A stretch of DNA of 64,000 bases from Solea solea (taxonomy: Eukaryota > Chordata > Actinopteri > Pleuronectiformes > Soleidae), in the NCBI RefSeq assembly GCF_958295425.1, contig NC_081144.1, positions 3,955,739 through 4,019,738 on the forward strand, given 5' to 3'. A model generated the notes under the pieces. It had not been told where the DNA came from. It did not search any database and was given only the letters and a program-made list of their open reading frames with translations. Shown here piece by piece: positions 35,598 through 48,590 of the stretch. The position numbers were made by a program, and so were the translations under genes. Numbering within the stretch: the first letter of the stretch is position 1; each line of letters starts with the position of its first letter.

Positions 35598-36594
35598 ATC
35601 CTCCCTTTCTGTATACAGTGAATGCTCACTTAATTTACTGTCTCTCTTTACATGTGGTAAACTTGGCATGGTTGACTTGGCTACCAAGGGTTGTCTTATT
35701 ATCGTCATCATTTCTTTTCCTTTTTTAAGTCAATTAACAGTTTTACAGCAGTTACAACACGTTCTGGTTGAGATGATTGACAGTTGACAGTTTCCTCCTG
35801 CCAAGTTTGTGGCATGAAACAAAGCACTACTGCCGAGCAGCCACATGAAGACTTACCGGGTAAAAGAGCAAAAACTGATGGAAGTTTAACCATATTCATT
35901 GAACAGAATACAGATGTGCACAAAGAAAAGGAGATAAAATAGTTTAAATAGTTGCATTTAGGATTCACTGGCATTTAGATTAAAATATGGAGCAACCCCC
36001 TTTATCAGGGCCTTCAAACCTACTTATGAAAGAAACATGTGCTCTGTGAACTGGTTCACATGGAACAGGTGGTGTCTTTTTGGTGAGCATTACAAACAAA
36101 CAATCATTCCAGACTTCAGTTATGGCCACTGTTGCCAGGACAGTTTAAATGGCAAAGTGCAAAAGAAATTCCACACATTCATCATGTGATGACAGGGGAT
36201 CAACGTGAATGAGGCACAGCGTGCGACACTCTCTTCTCATTAACCCATTTCTGCGTGCATGTGCCATTTGAGCTGTGGTCAGTAAATGCACGGCATTTTG
36301 TTCTTGAGTACTTTGTATGTTTTCAATTCTGTAAGTAGAGAGTGTTGCATTGATGGACTACTGCGTAGTAGTGAAGCCTGTTCCTCTCATTCATGTGAGA
36401 TGCAGTCTGTGAGTTGTTTACAATGGAGTGAGTGATTTCCTCTGAGTGTACATTTGATGTCAGTTTGAATGGGTGTGTCCTTATATGGGTGTGTGTGGTT
36501 GTGGATCGCCAACAAGACAAAACATTGTTTTCACAGTGTTATACATGTTGTGTATTTCTTCTCCATTTGGACATCTTGTTGTGGACTGAATGAT

Positions 36595-36600
36595 AATAAA
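36595..36600 (+). terminator. dbndd2: Polyadenylation signal of dbndd2
   Basis: AATAAA about 1 kb after the stop at 35597, followed by a T/GT-rich stretch (ATGGTATGTTGTTT). The 3' UTR would be 35598 to about 36617. It is the first good signal in the region. Confidence 0.65.
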
Positions 36601-36636
36601 CCTGTTGAAATTATGGTATGTTGTTTACCTCTGTCT

Positions 36637-36905
36637 CTACGATTTCCAGCAACAGTACTGCAGTTTATATGTCCTTTCCTTGTACTCTCGGGTCAAAGAC
36701 AGGGGAGGAAATGTCGGTGTATGCGCAGAAGTGCGACTCCAGTCCAACTAAGCATATACATGCAGGATTAATCGGACTATGACTCGTATTATCCAGGTAT
36801 GTTAGTCCGATTAAGACTAGTTTGATTTTAGTCGGACTATGTGTTTACATGACATTAAAAAACATACATATATTGTCTCAGTCCGACCAAATTCGGACTA
36901 ATAAA
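36637..36905. repeat. Dispersed MITE-like repeat, copy 1
   Basis: GCAACAGTACTGCAGTTTAT at 36649 recurs exactly at 51008 with related flanks. Inside, the 8-mer TCGGACTA or its complement occurs at 36772, 36803, 36832 and 36893, suggesting a foldback element rich in inverted TAGTCCGA units. Confidence 0.5.
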
Positions 36906-38252
36906 GGTGATATATTGTATATAAAATGTCCTCAACAGCAACCTTTTGCTTTTAAAATGGTTACTGCAATCCTGATTGGAAGCAGTGCAGGGAGTGCGAT
37001 TGCCAGATTTTCCAGAAATGTGTAAATGAGGCCCTGCACATTCACTTGGCGTCACACTGTGTTCATGCTCATGCACAACTCTCCCTCGCTTGTTTTTATT
37101 TTCACAAAAATCAAACCCATTTGGTTCATTTTAGCCTACCGGCCACAGCGAGAGATTGAATACATCCACCAACGAAGTGTATATGAGAGCGAGTGTTGAC
37201 TAACCTTGGCTGAAGCTCCCTGTTGCTACCTTGTCCAGGAGAAAAGTATCCACACCAGCATGTCTGATGCATCTGGTCCCTCATCAACTTCCTCTGCGCT
37301 GTGAGCCGTCTGTATTTTAACGCATCTCCAACTGCAGGCTATCTGTTGAGATGTTTTGAGAGGGGTAGTGAGGCTTTTTAGGTTCGGCATCAGGTTCGCT
37401 GCAGGTTGCATTATTGGACGGGTGGTGCAGCAACACACAGAAACACCAAACCACAACACAAAAGCCCATTTTTGTGGGCCCCCAAATTTTATTTCATGAA
37501 TATACTGGCTGCACCATCGTTAACAGTATTTTAAACATATTTCCTCAATCTCCGATGACACATGGCACTCGTTTTATGTCAGTGTATAGTATAATACATC
37601 TCTTACATATAGAACCTTTACATGTAACAGACTGGAAAGTGCTCCGACAGCACATACTGTACATACAGTACGAGAATCAATTTGAATTTTTTTTATTTGC
37701 TCTCTGAAGGGCCCACACCCTGTCTTAAAATGTTTATGCTGTATCCACCCTAATTTGGATCAGATTTACAGGTTTTTTTTGATTAACTCATACTCCACCC
37801 TTCCACCGAGTTTCAACTGAAATGAGTTTGATAAACACACACACGCACACAGACAAAATAAACAAACACAACTGACCACATATCCTCCATGGTGGAGGTA
37901 TGATTATTTTGACAGTACTTCTAGTAAGAGGGCATCACTTGCTGTGTATGTGATGTCGGGCTATATTAATAAAATTGACTTGATTGACACTTCTTTTCTT
38001 TTTTTTTTTTTTTTTACTTAAAAGGCTTCAGGTCACTAATTGCAAAAAGGAAAAATGGTGGCCTGAACCGCTAGGAAGGTTTGGTTGTCACATGAGATAC
38101 TTTTTCAGGTGTATCTCTGACACGGAGCTGAAAAGCTATTTTTGTTAATACGGGACAATAACATAATTTATTTTATTGTATTCAAGGAACATTTTTATCA
38201 ACCGTCTGTAAATAAATGACCTGTGTGACATTTTGCACATGTTGCTTTAACA

Positions 38253-38405
38253 TAGAACTGCCTTTTTGTTATTATTTAAATGAGAAAAAGATACTGCAAA
38301 AGTCAACTCGGTTTCCGTCAGCCTGTTTTGATGCACATTTTCAATTGTGCTTACAAAAATAAACCAGAATGGAAACACAGAAAAATCGGAAAAAAATGAA
38401 ATTCT
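38253..38405 (+). repeat. 153-bp repeat, copy 1 (upstream of cdh26)
   Basis: Direct-oriented and about 98.7% identical (two mismatches by eye) to 41577-41729 inside cdh26 intron 5. Starts TAGAACTGCCTTTTTG and ends GAAATTCT. Confidence 0.85.
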
Positions 38406-39786
38406 TTTTGTTTATGTTATTATTTATTAGCCAATCGATAAAAAGTAACTGCAAATAAGTGTAGGGATGCAACATATAACTGATTTATCAATTATAAATC
38501 AATTACTGTATGGGAAAACTCAAATATTTGGCCTTCTTTAGATTAACAGGTTTCACTGGCAGAATTACAGCGGATGCCTCACTGTTGAGATCTCACTTTT
38601 CATGTTTGGCATCGTCTCTGTTCTCCTCGAACTCTGAGCGATCGTCAATAAATTCTTTCAACTTCGCTCATCACTGACTCCAGAGATAATCAAAATCTCG
38701 GGAACCATTTCTATGTTAATCAGTAAATATTGATCAGTTTGATCAATTTGATGAAGTGAATTCTGCTGCTCAACAACAACCGGTTGTTCAGCAGTTTGAC
38801 GGGATAACCCTTCTTGTCCCAGCCCACACTGCTGTATACACACAAACACTCTCTCAGTCACTTCTGATAGTATTATTTAACAGAGCCTGGTTTCAGATGA
38901 AGGACGCAGTGTACAAATATAATTTCTGCTTAACAGTAATGGATCTAAAACACGCACACAATACATTTGTTTTAACAAAATATGCGATAAATATGAAGTT
39001 GCTGGTTGTCAAAGCAGCAGAGAAGATAGATGACAGGCAAGTCATTATTATTTTAGTGACAGTCTAGTGTATTACATTTTATGTGTATCTGATTTATAGT
39101 TTCTGTGGAATGGGTGGGGCAAGGTTTGTACTTCACTGGTACTACTGCAGTTGATTGACGTTTTCCTATGTTTTGTTTTGCGCTGCCAAAAAAACTTGTG
39201 AAACAAACAAAGGTGTTTTTCCATGGAAATATATTGAAGCTACGTGTGAATGTCGGATGTAGGCCAGATTCAGAACACGTGGACAATACAATTTTTAATT
39301 TTTTTTCCCAGCATTTGTAAAAGTTATTCATAACTTAACAGTTGACAAGTTTCTTATTTTGGTGAAGTTCTTCATAACCTAATTCCTGGTCCAGCTTTAA
39401 AAATTCACGACACACTTATGACAATAAGTACCAGTAGTAAGTAACCAAAAACAGTTTTTATTGGCTGACCACTTGTGGAGAGCCCTATGGTTTGAGACAG
39501 ACATAAATAAGACATGGGAACCTGAGCTGAGAAGCCGGGGGGCCAAGTCAGCCTGTGTTCAGAGGAATATGGCTTCAGAATACATTTGTACATAGAGGCA
39601 AACAAATGGGCGGGTAATGTGGGTAGAAGCGCAACTCCAATTGGTCTTACTAATGAATAGGTTGAGCAAGCTTATTCAAATGTCACCTTGCACAGCTGCA
39701 TACACACGAACAAGCAGCATTTTGTGAACTGCAAACTCAGCCAACCTGCTACCTGGAGGCATTGTGGGTCGACAGAGCGTATCAAG

Positions 39787-42700
39787 ATGAGGACCGTTTC
39801 CATGCTCCTGTTGGTAAGCGAGGAATTCTGAATTGTCTCCAGTCTTAAGAGAAGAGCAAAACTTCAGGTAGCTTTGTTTCTAAAAGACAGAGTTGTTGTT
39901 TTTTGTGTTTGTTTTTTTAAGGCAAACTGAAAATAACAGCCTAAAATATTTGTAATTACAGCACATCACTGTTATTATATCTAGTAAAATGTCTGCAGGC
40001 AAATGCAAAAACAGTCATCAAGCCAAACCAGTTTCTCTTTGTCTATTATACTTTTTAATACTCTGGTATTACAAGAACAAAGAAAATGGTTGATGGGCTA
40101 AAAATATTAGTTTAATTGTTAACACATAATGGAATTCATTCAATTAAAACTAAATTTAGGCAGCAGTCTTCACATAATTTGCTGACTGTAGTTAATTTCG
40201 GTGTAACCATTCGACCATTTTCTGTTTTTAGTGAACAATATGTCACGTATAAAATGAAACACATGTTAAAATAAGAGCCTAATTATCAATTATCATTTGA
40301 GTGAATCTTCACATGAAGAGATTTCCAGGTGCACAAAGACTTCTTTACTTAGAATTTTGTAAAATACTCTGCCTGTCCTACCCGGTGTTATCAATTCATC
40401 AGAAGGGGTGTGTGCCTGTCAGTCACCCAGCGCATGCTGGCACATAGATGTAATCTGACTAAGAAAATGCCGTGAAGGTAAATGTGGGTCAGTCAGAGAG
40501 ACAACCAGGCAAACAGCAAGTCCGCAGCAGTGAATGACTGTATGAGAGATTCCCTTGAAATGAGATGTGAAGGAAGAACCTGTAATCTGTGTCGAAATTA
40601 CGTTGCATTACTACATTGTCTCCCTGTTGTTGCAGGTTTTTGTGGGTTGCATGTCAGAGTCTCACAGTGGGAACCGTAGCCCTCGAGCCAAGCGGGTAAA
40701 CTGTTTAATGTCTGAAATTGCACTCTCCTGCCAAAAAGTTTTGCTTGGAGGAGCAATTACAGCAACTATGATTTATACTGATTTTCTAAACAGGAACTTT
40801 TGCTGCGTTCCAAAAGAAGATGGGTCTTGTCCACCATTGAACTAACAGAGGAAACACCTGGTCCATACCCTAAGACAATTTCACACGTAAATCCAAAAGC
40901 TAATTTTATAAGAAGAAAAAAGAAAAAGATCAGCATTCATGGCCAGATCTCACATTCAAACAATGACGGCTTAGTTGTGTGTGTTTTGACTCTAGATGTT
41001 TAATGACAAGAAGGACAGAAATTCAGAAAGACATATCTTTAAGTTAAGCGGAACGGGTGTGACTGAAGAGCCACTGGGAGTCTTCTCTATCAATGAAGAA
41101 ACTGGAGAGGTCTATGTCCATAGAGCTATTGACAGAGAGAAGTACGCGCTCTTCCATGTAAGATTCCTATTGGACCAGTTCCTTTAATAACAAGTACACT
41201 TCATACTAATATTTTATATATATATTTTATTTTTATTTTTATTTTTTTAACCAACAGAAATCATCTTTATCTTTATTTAACATTATGTGCACCTTTATCC
41301 GCAGCTCAAGTTTCAAATCTTGGACAAAGACACTGGTCTACAAATAGACAGAGAACTATCTTTTGACATAGAAATAATGGACATCAATGACAATGCGCCA
41401 ACATTTGCCAAATCCCGAATCACAGCCGACGTAAAGGAAAACTCAGAAGAGGGTGAGTATAAAGTAATATAGTTGACGCATGCAAAAATGGAAATTTAAA
41501 GAGCAAGAGGTGGTTAGCAATGACACCTTACAGTAGTACTTTCACCACTGTGATCATTATAATATTCTGTTTGACTTAGAACTGCCTTTTTGTTATTATT
41601 TAAATTAGAAAAAGATACTGCAAAAGTCAACTCGGTTTCCGTCAGCCTGTTTTGATGCACATTTTCAATTGTGCTTACAAAAATAAACCAGAATGGAAAC
41701 ACAGAAAAATCGGAAAAAAACGAAATTCTGCATAAATGTGGCCCAGTCCACACATAGGCACATCATTTTGAAAATGTTGCTTATGTCTGTGCAATTTGGC
41801 CTTTTTATACATGTGCAAACTGTGGGTTAGGTATCTGAAAATGCACAAGGTGAATATTTTCACAATATTTGTGTGCAGTGTATGTGTAGAAAGAAAAAAC
41901 AGAGTTTCATGCTTGTAACATCACATCAGTGTGCAAAGTTGTATGACAGTGTCAGACACCATCAAACTTGGCCAGTGTTAGCAGTGTTAACTGGACTTTT
42001 AATATGCTTAGGCCAACAAGCAGTTTGTAGTAAATTTGTTACGGTTATATTGCCTCCTGCTGACTTGGCATTCTTAGCTTAACCATGGGTTTTGGTATTT
42101 TCATGTGGACAAATATGGTTTGAGAACTTGGACAGGAATACATTAAAATTGGAGGGGAAAAACCTTTAAAAAAAAGAGAAAGTGTGGACTAGACCTAAAA
42201 ATCACATGTGTGGTGTTGCAATTAGCAAAGCCTTGGCAGTGGATTTTTTTCTCTGAAAACACGCTGCAGTGGCTGCAGTGGCAGCAGGCACAGCAGAAAG
42301 GTGGGTGATTTCTCACCAATCTGTCTTTTTTAAGCAGGTGGTTAACCATGAGATTAGACAGCTGGTACAGGAGACTTTTTGGACAGCTATACTTACACTT
42401 TATGGACTCTCCTTTCAGATCAAAAGCGTGGTCATTATTTTCAAATTTTGCATTACGATTTCTACTGCCATTTTGTGACCCATTCTCTGTTTTTTTTATA
42501 TTTATTCAAAGGGTATTTGCCAGTGCAGCTACATGCCATGGACAGCGATCAAAGAGGCACACCTAACTCTAACGTCACCATCAGTGTGATTTCACAGAAA
42601 CCACAACAGCCCGTGATTGCTTTGAAACAGATTGATGACAGGCTGGCCCAGCTCACACTTACAGGATGTTTCAACTATGATGTGAGCTGCTCATACATGC

Positions 42701-45700
42701 ATTCGCAATCATCATATATTTTTTTTTTTTTTTTTAATGTAATATCTGAAAATTCATACATGTCTGTGTGTGTTCCAGAAAACAAGGAATTATGAAGTGA
42801 TTGTTCAGGCAAAGGATCAAGGAACCCCACCCCTTTCCTCAACTGCTGTTATATCTCTCAATATTGTTGACACAAACACCCATCCACCAGTGTTCAAGGA
42901 GACTAAGGCAAGGGTTGTCATCACTATCCTGATGATGAAAGTTTCTCTTTTGAAGGTTGTATCATGTTAAAGTTCAAACTGTATTTCCTGTCCAGTATAA
43001 AGGTGAGGTGTTAGAATCAACCATTAAAAGAGATGTCTTGAGAGTTGCAGTAGAGGACAAAGATACTCCAAATACTCCAGGCTGGCGTGCCAAATATTTC
43101 ATCAAAGGGAATGAGGATGGAGCTTTCCAAATTGAAACTGACCCAGCGACAAATGAGGGCATTCTAAGTGTCATTAAGGTAACTCAGCTATTCATTCTAC
43201 TAGACCCGTTGTTCCATTCACAAGCGAAAAATGCCTGTCCAAAAAAGTCACATACTTATTTAGTTTCTACTGTACAAGCCTGTGGGGGCGGTGTTAGGAT
43301 CTGGAGTTTCTTCAGTTGGTCAGGTCTACTTTAATTACTTCATGTGTCAATAAAAATGAGGTTGACTACCTAAAAATACTGAAAGACCAGGTTTTTCCAA
43401 ACATATTCCAAGATGAGCTCTACTAGACCACGCAATCATTACTTTAGAGAATGTGATGCATTTCTAGGCTGTATAATTTGAACTCTAATGGGTTTTTAAG
43501 GTTCGAGTTTGAAGTTTCCCCTCCAAGTATGACCGGATATCGAACGTTTAGATAAAAGTGACCGCCATAATCGAAGCTCAAGGCCGTTAAATAAAAAGGA
43601 AAGTGTGTGACTTTTTTGGGTTTGCAGTGCAAGTCCTGACTACAGCTTTGTTGCTTCTTCCAGGAAATGGATTTTGAGAGAACATCTTTATTAGAACTGC
43701 AAATCGGAGTAGAGAATGAGGAACCCTTATTTGTTTGTAAAGACAAATCCACTGGCACCAACAAACTTCCTCCTCCAGATTCAGTCACAGTCACAATCGA
43801 AGTGATCGATTTCAACGACCCACCTCAGTTCAAGAAAGAAATAATTGATGTGTACCAGAGGGAGGAGGAGCCGTCAGGAAAGCTACTGTTCACGCCAGAG
43901 GTTCACGATGAAGATTCTGATATCAATAACATCAGGTTGGTGTTCAAACAACATGTATGCCTACTGAACCGGTTTCTCTCTGTGAATAGATCCCCAACTA
44001 ATCTAGCTTAATCAGGATATCAGTCATCTCTGTCAACATTTAAAAAAAAATGTTGCTTGTTTTCTCTGCCAGAGAACACTGCAAACAGATTTCACAGTTT
44101 CCACCTAATATGTCCTCTTCCTCTTCAGATATGTGTTGTTACACGATCCAGCCAAGTGGATGGGAATTGATGCGAAAACAGGACAAATCAAAACAATTAA
44201 GATAATGGACAGAGAGTCACCTTTCGTTAATGAGGACAGCATTTACAACATCACCATTGGTGCCGTAGATGACGGTACGAATGAGCTCTCCTGTATGACG
44301 CAGCTTTTCTACAATAGTCCATTCATAAACTAGACTCAGACAGTTGAAACAAATGTTGCTTTGGTTACCAAGGTAAGCCCCAAGCCACAGGTACATGTAC
44401 TGTGCTGGTCCACCTGAAGGATATCAATGACAACACGCCTCGACTGGTCAACAATCACGTCATTATGTGTGGAAACAAGGTGAACAAAGTCATGATAGCT
44501 GCCGGAGACGCAGATGACCATCCTTACAGTGGGCCCTTCATCTTCTCTTTGAGGGATGATGATGGAACTGTGAAGCGGCTATGGAAACTAGACCCTTCCG
44601 TAGGTTAGTACAAACATTTACACATATGTCACTTAAATCAATCCTGTCAAAAAGCCGTCGTACTCCTCTCTTTACGCTCTTCACCAGGGGAGGAAGGTGG
44701 CCTCGTTAGCTTGAAGACACTTCCTTATGGCAACTACACAGTGCCCCTGGTGATTCAGGACCAACAGAGCATGCGTGCAAACAGCACTTTGGGAGTGACG
44801 GTGTGCGACTGTGGAGAAGCGAGCGTTTGCCGTCGTAAAAAGCCGCTCTCAACCAGCGGCGGGGCATCTTGCATTGGAGTGATTTTTGCAGGATTGCTGT
44901 TATTTTTGTGTGAGTATATGGCAATCAGTGGACAGGCTAACAGAACCATACATAAACCCCATTTACAGAAAAGTCTGGATGTAATGCAAAAAAAAACTAA
45001 AATATGTCAGTAGTTACACCGCATATAGTTTTCATTGACAAACTTATCTCTTAACCCCTTATTAAACGTAAACTTTAATAAAGTTGCTAAACTTACATTT
45101 TAGATATTGATGCAAAACAATCAAACAAATTTGACATTGCTGTAAACCAGACTCAACAGTCTGTGTTCACCGTTGTCTGACTCTCCTTTACATAATGTGC
45201 AGTATATTTTTTGGCAGGAGCACATAGTATGTCTCTCAGAAATTCCAGATTAAGCTTCAGCTTCAAGCGAACCTTCACATGCAGATCACCTATGCCATGA
45301 TAACCATCACACATTTTGGATTTGCACTTTTACCTTTTACAGTCTGATGTCTATCTTTCCCCAAAACAAGCTGAAACATGGACTCATCTGACCAGAGATC
45401 ATGTTTTCACTATCTTTTAGTCCATCTCAGTTGCCCTCAGCCTTTTATGCACTGAGATGTCTAAATCTTTTCATGATATCAAGTGTAGATGTCTTTGAAC
45501 TGACTATCCAAAAAATGGTGACCCAGATGAAGCCTGACAACACTGCAAACCTTTTCATTTTACTTTTATTTGTTAAACAAAGGTTCTATTGATTTAATAA
45601 ATTAGAGACTTAAGCTTTTATTGCAGTTTTAGAAGGTGTCCAAACTTTTCTGAAAACGGAGTTTGTAGTTTATGTTCAGTTGATGAAATAGCTCGAAATG

Positions 45701-48590
45701 TTAAGAATTACTAAAATGAATACAAACCAGTGGCTCCATTTAAAGACTACGCCTCTCTGGCAGATCAAGTATTTGTGTTCATTTTTATTTATGTTTAACT
45801 GAAAAAACATGTACACTCTTGCCTGATAATGATGTCATTTTGATTTGTTCCTGCAGTACTACTCCTCATCTTTATGTGTGAGTGTGGAAAAAAAACACTC
45901 AATCACGGCCACATAGGGCAGGACGAGGGAAACCAGACGCTGATCAAGTACAACCAAGAAGGAGGGGGTGCTGAAAGCATGGTGAATTGGTTGTATTGTT
46001 TGTAACTTAGTGGGATAGAAGGTCCAGAGTGTAGGGAGGAGGGATATCTTGCTATCGTCTTTGTTTGATGTTGTAAGCTTACACTTCAAAATGTGAAATG
46101 CACGCTCTGGCTAGTTTGTTCATTTGGGCGACTGTAGAAACAACACAGTGGCAATATTATGTACTATGTCTCCACCTATCACAATGTTTTTGACAGTCGT
46201 CTGCCTCATCACTCATTCTGTTCTCTCCCTTTCTGCCAGACAAAGCCAGTTCTGCCCTCGATACCTACAAATGGAGTAGCTGTGACAGAAGGCCTAAAAA
46301 AGGCCACCAGGCAGGTACTCCTCACCCTCCATATATTTCTCCTTTTGTGGTGGTTGACATTTTCACAGACACACCCCATGTGTTTGTGCAAGTGTTATTT
46401 TAGTATGGATCACAAGGCATGAGTGGAAAAAAAGAATGAAGTATCGTTTGTGCTTTAGAAAATAGGAAAAACAAAAACCTGCTGGAAATGAACAGAGCTA
46501 TAAGACAGTGACTTTGTGTGCAACTCCCTACGCTTCATAAAGCTGAATATATAGATGGGTAAATGATTTACGATGAAAAGTACTGGGGGAGACATATTTA
46601 TGACTTAAATTACAGGGTTTGCATGACATGTGTGAAGGAAACTTGCCGACTGAAATTTAGCAGTAAAGGTTCTCACGACACAAGACATCACAGATTGCCT
46701 TGGGCATTTTCACATATGCAAACATAAATGATGCAATGTGTAACTTCTGGTGATGTCGACGTTCTGCCTCCATTTAATCTTAGTGAACAGAAACAATTTA
46801 AAACTATTTGTATGCTGCGTCCTTCATCTGAAAAAAGACTCTGTTCCGGCAACATTATCAGCTCCCGTCAAACTGCCCGAACAACCAGGTGCTTTGAACA
46901 GGAGACTTCACTTATGGAGCTTTTCATGGGCACATCTTGGTATTTTCTGTCATACTCCAACCTGTTGACATCTGTCTGACTTTACTAGCTCAATAATACT
47001 GTTGCCTGGGAGGCACAAGATCTAAACAATGCTATGCCGAGGAACAGACAGAGAGAGCGGTGTGGAGCTGAGGCTTAATCAGCACAGTGTGAACTCATTT
47101 GACAAGGGTTTGAATCTGGCGAACATTTGTTTATATTTAAAACTCAATACTACACTACAGTTTTTTGCTACAGACAAATATGCTGCGCAATTTTTGCTGG
47201 GCTCTGCTTCGTTAATGTGCTCTGCTCAAATAGGTCAGTGAAACCGACGCAGGGATGATCGCGAAGAAAGATGCATACAACACACAAGTAAGTGATAGTT
47301 CTGTTAAGTGTGTTTTTTTTAAGTTTCACTTTCTAAGACAAGGAAGTATGGGGATTTTTAAAAGAATGTTTCACAGTGGTATGACTTGCCCACTGCAGAA
47401 TGTGAATTTGAACAACAGCACAATGGGAGCGTATCAAATGGACTCCGACTTCAGAGGCCTTGGAAGACAAAACAGGGTGAGTACATACGACTCTAGCTGC
47501 CTCAGTTGACATGTTTCATCAATAACTACCTGACTAGAGCTACAACTATATTAACTAGCAACTAATGATGATTTAATTTGATTTAATTTAATTTAATTTA
47601 ATTTAATTTAATTTAATTTAATTTAATTTAATTTAATTATGTCTTTTTTTAATGCCAAGATTTAACACTTAATTTAATCCATGAGTGGTTGACGACAGAA
47701 GTATTTTTGACAAACCACATACTGAGCGTTTGACTTTTCGTTCGTCGACGATATGTCACTCTGTTTCAAAATGGCTTTAAGTTGATTTTGTACGATATAA
47801 AACTTGTGTTTAGCGTTGGAACCACAGTTGGAAGGATGACGTAAATGAAGAACCTGATTTAGTCACACACATCGACACACCCGCATAGATAAATGACCTG
47901 TGAATTAGGTTAAACAAGGTTTCAGGACTGATTAAAAAGTATGTTTTTGTTCTTAATTTTAGTATTCTTCCTGGAGTACAAACAAGTCCAACTCCTTCCA
48001 TGTAAGTAGTTCTACTTAACGATTATGTCTTGTTTTATTAATGTGTAAAACATAAACCTAGCAGTGGGAAGCCATTCCTCATTTCTCTACATATTTTTTA
48101 TTCTCTCCAACAGCAGGGCCACGGAAAACGGTATCAACGCTCTTTGAGCCAGCAGTCACAGCAGTACATTATAGATCACATTGACAAGGTAAGACAGTGT
48201 GTCTCCCATACGGCAAGTTAAATTCAATACACGGTAGTGGGTGTAGAACACTGTGGCCAAACCACAATAGTGCCCATACTTATTTTTCCTACTTCTACCT
48301 AAATGAACACGCCTAACCTAAATTAAACCTATTTTTACTCAACTTCACAGAAACTGCCCATGCTTGATGGAGGCCACGTTGAATATCCCCAGTACCAACC
48401 CTACAAGTATGTCTATGAGGGAGAGGGCAGCACGTCTCAGTCACTGGATAAGCTGTCCATCGGCAACCTGGGAGACGACTTGCAGTTTCTGAATGACTTG
48501 GAGCCAAAGTTCAAGACGTTGGGCAACATCTGTCACAGGGCAATTCAAGAGAAAGAACATACGGCTTTGAAGAACACAGCTGGAAAGTGA
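39787..48590 (+). CDS. cdh26: Cadherin-26-like adhesion protein
   Basis: Nineteen coding exons: 39787-39813, 40636-40695, 40794-40886, 40996-41157, 41305-41452, 42512-42681, 42779-42907, 42996-43178, 43664-43935, 44129-44274, 44373-44603, 44688-44909, 45857-45981, 46240-46314, 47234-47287, 47399-47476, 47963-48001, 48114-48188 and 48351-48590. Together 2529 nt, 842 aa, in frame throughout; human CDH26 is about 830 aa. Domain order: signal peptide (1-16), basic cleavage sites RAKR (26-29) and RSKR (34-37), EC1 starting [12 protein letters not shown] with Trp at position 2, calcium linkers DINDNAP (140), DTNTHPP (251), DFNDPP (373) and DINDNTP (480), a Cys-bearing membrane-proximal EC5 (CDCGEASVC), a transmembrane helix (602-622) and a cytoplasmic tail of about 220 aa. 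The tail ends in a catenin-binding-like block ([29 protein letters not shown]). The family mediates calcium-dependent epithelial adhesion and binds catenins and integrins. All introns are GT-AG except intron 7 (GC-AG). Convergent with mtg2. Confidence 0.9.
41577..41729 (+). repeat. 153-bp repeat, copy 2 (cdh26 intron 5)
   Basis: Partner of 38253-38405. Sequence beyond both ends differs, so the shared unit is short. It may be part of a longer non-autonomous element occupying much of intron 5 (41570-42300). Confidence 0.85.
43195..43460 (+). mobile_element. Fossil Tc1-type transposase fragment in cdh26 intron 8
   Basis: The frame at 43258-43330 reads [20 protein letters not shown], close to the LVSTVQAGGGGVMVWGIFSW segment of Tc1 transposases. 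Downstream, GAGGTTGACTACCTAAAA and CTGAAAGACCAGGTTTTTCC fit the following transposase region in a shifted frame. A broken copy. Confidence 0.7.
45230..45670 (+). mobile_element. Transposon remnant in cdh26 intron 12
   Basis: ACATGGACTCATCTGACCAG and GGTGTCCAAACTTTTCTG are strings common at one arm and the end of teleost DNA elements. The remainder is decayed. The family is not assigned. Confidence 0.4.
47571..47638. repeat. AATTT pentanucleotide repeat in cdh26 intron 16
   Basis: About 13 units of AATTT, nearly pure. Confidence 0.92.

Larger units (their letters stand above)
36618..39786. other. Intergenic between dbndd2 and cdh26
   Basis: Holds a MITE-like repeat, one copy of the 153-bp repeat and a fragment of the TAATCGATTA-type repeat. 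No coding exon seen. The cdh26 promoter should lie near 39600-39780; no clear TATA box is visible. Confidence 0.55.
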
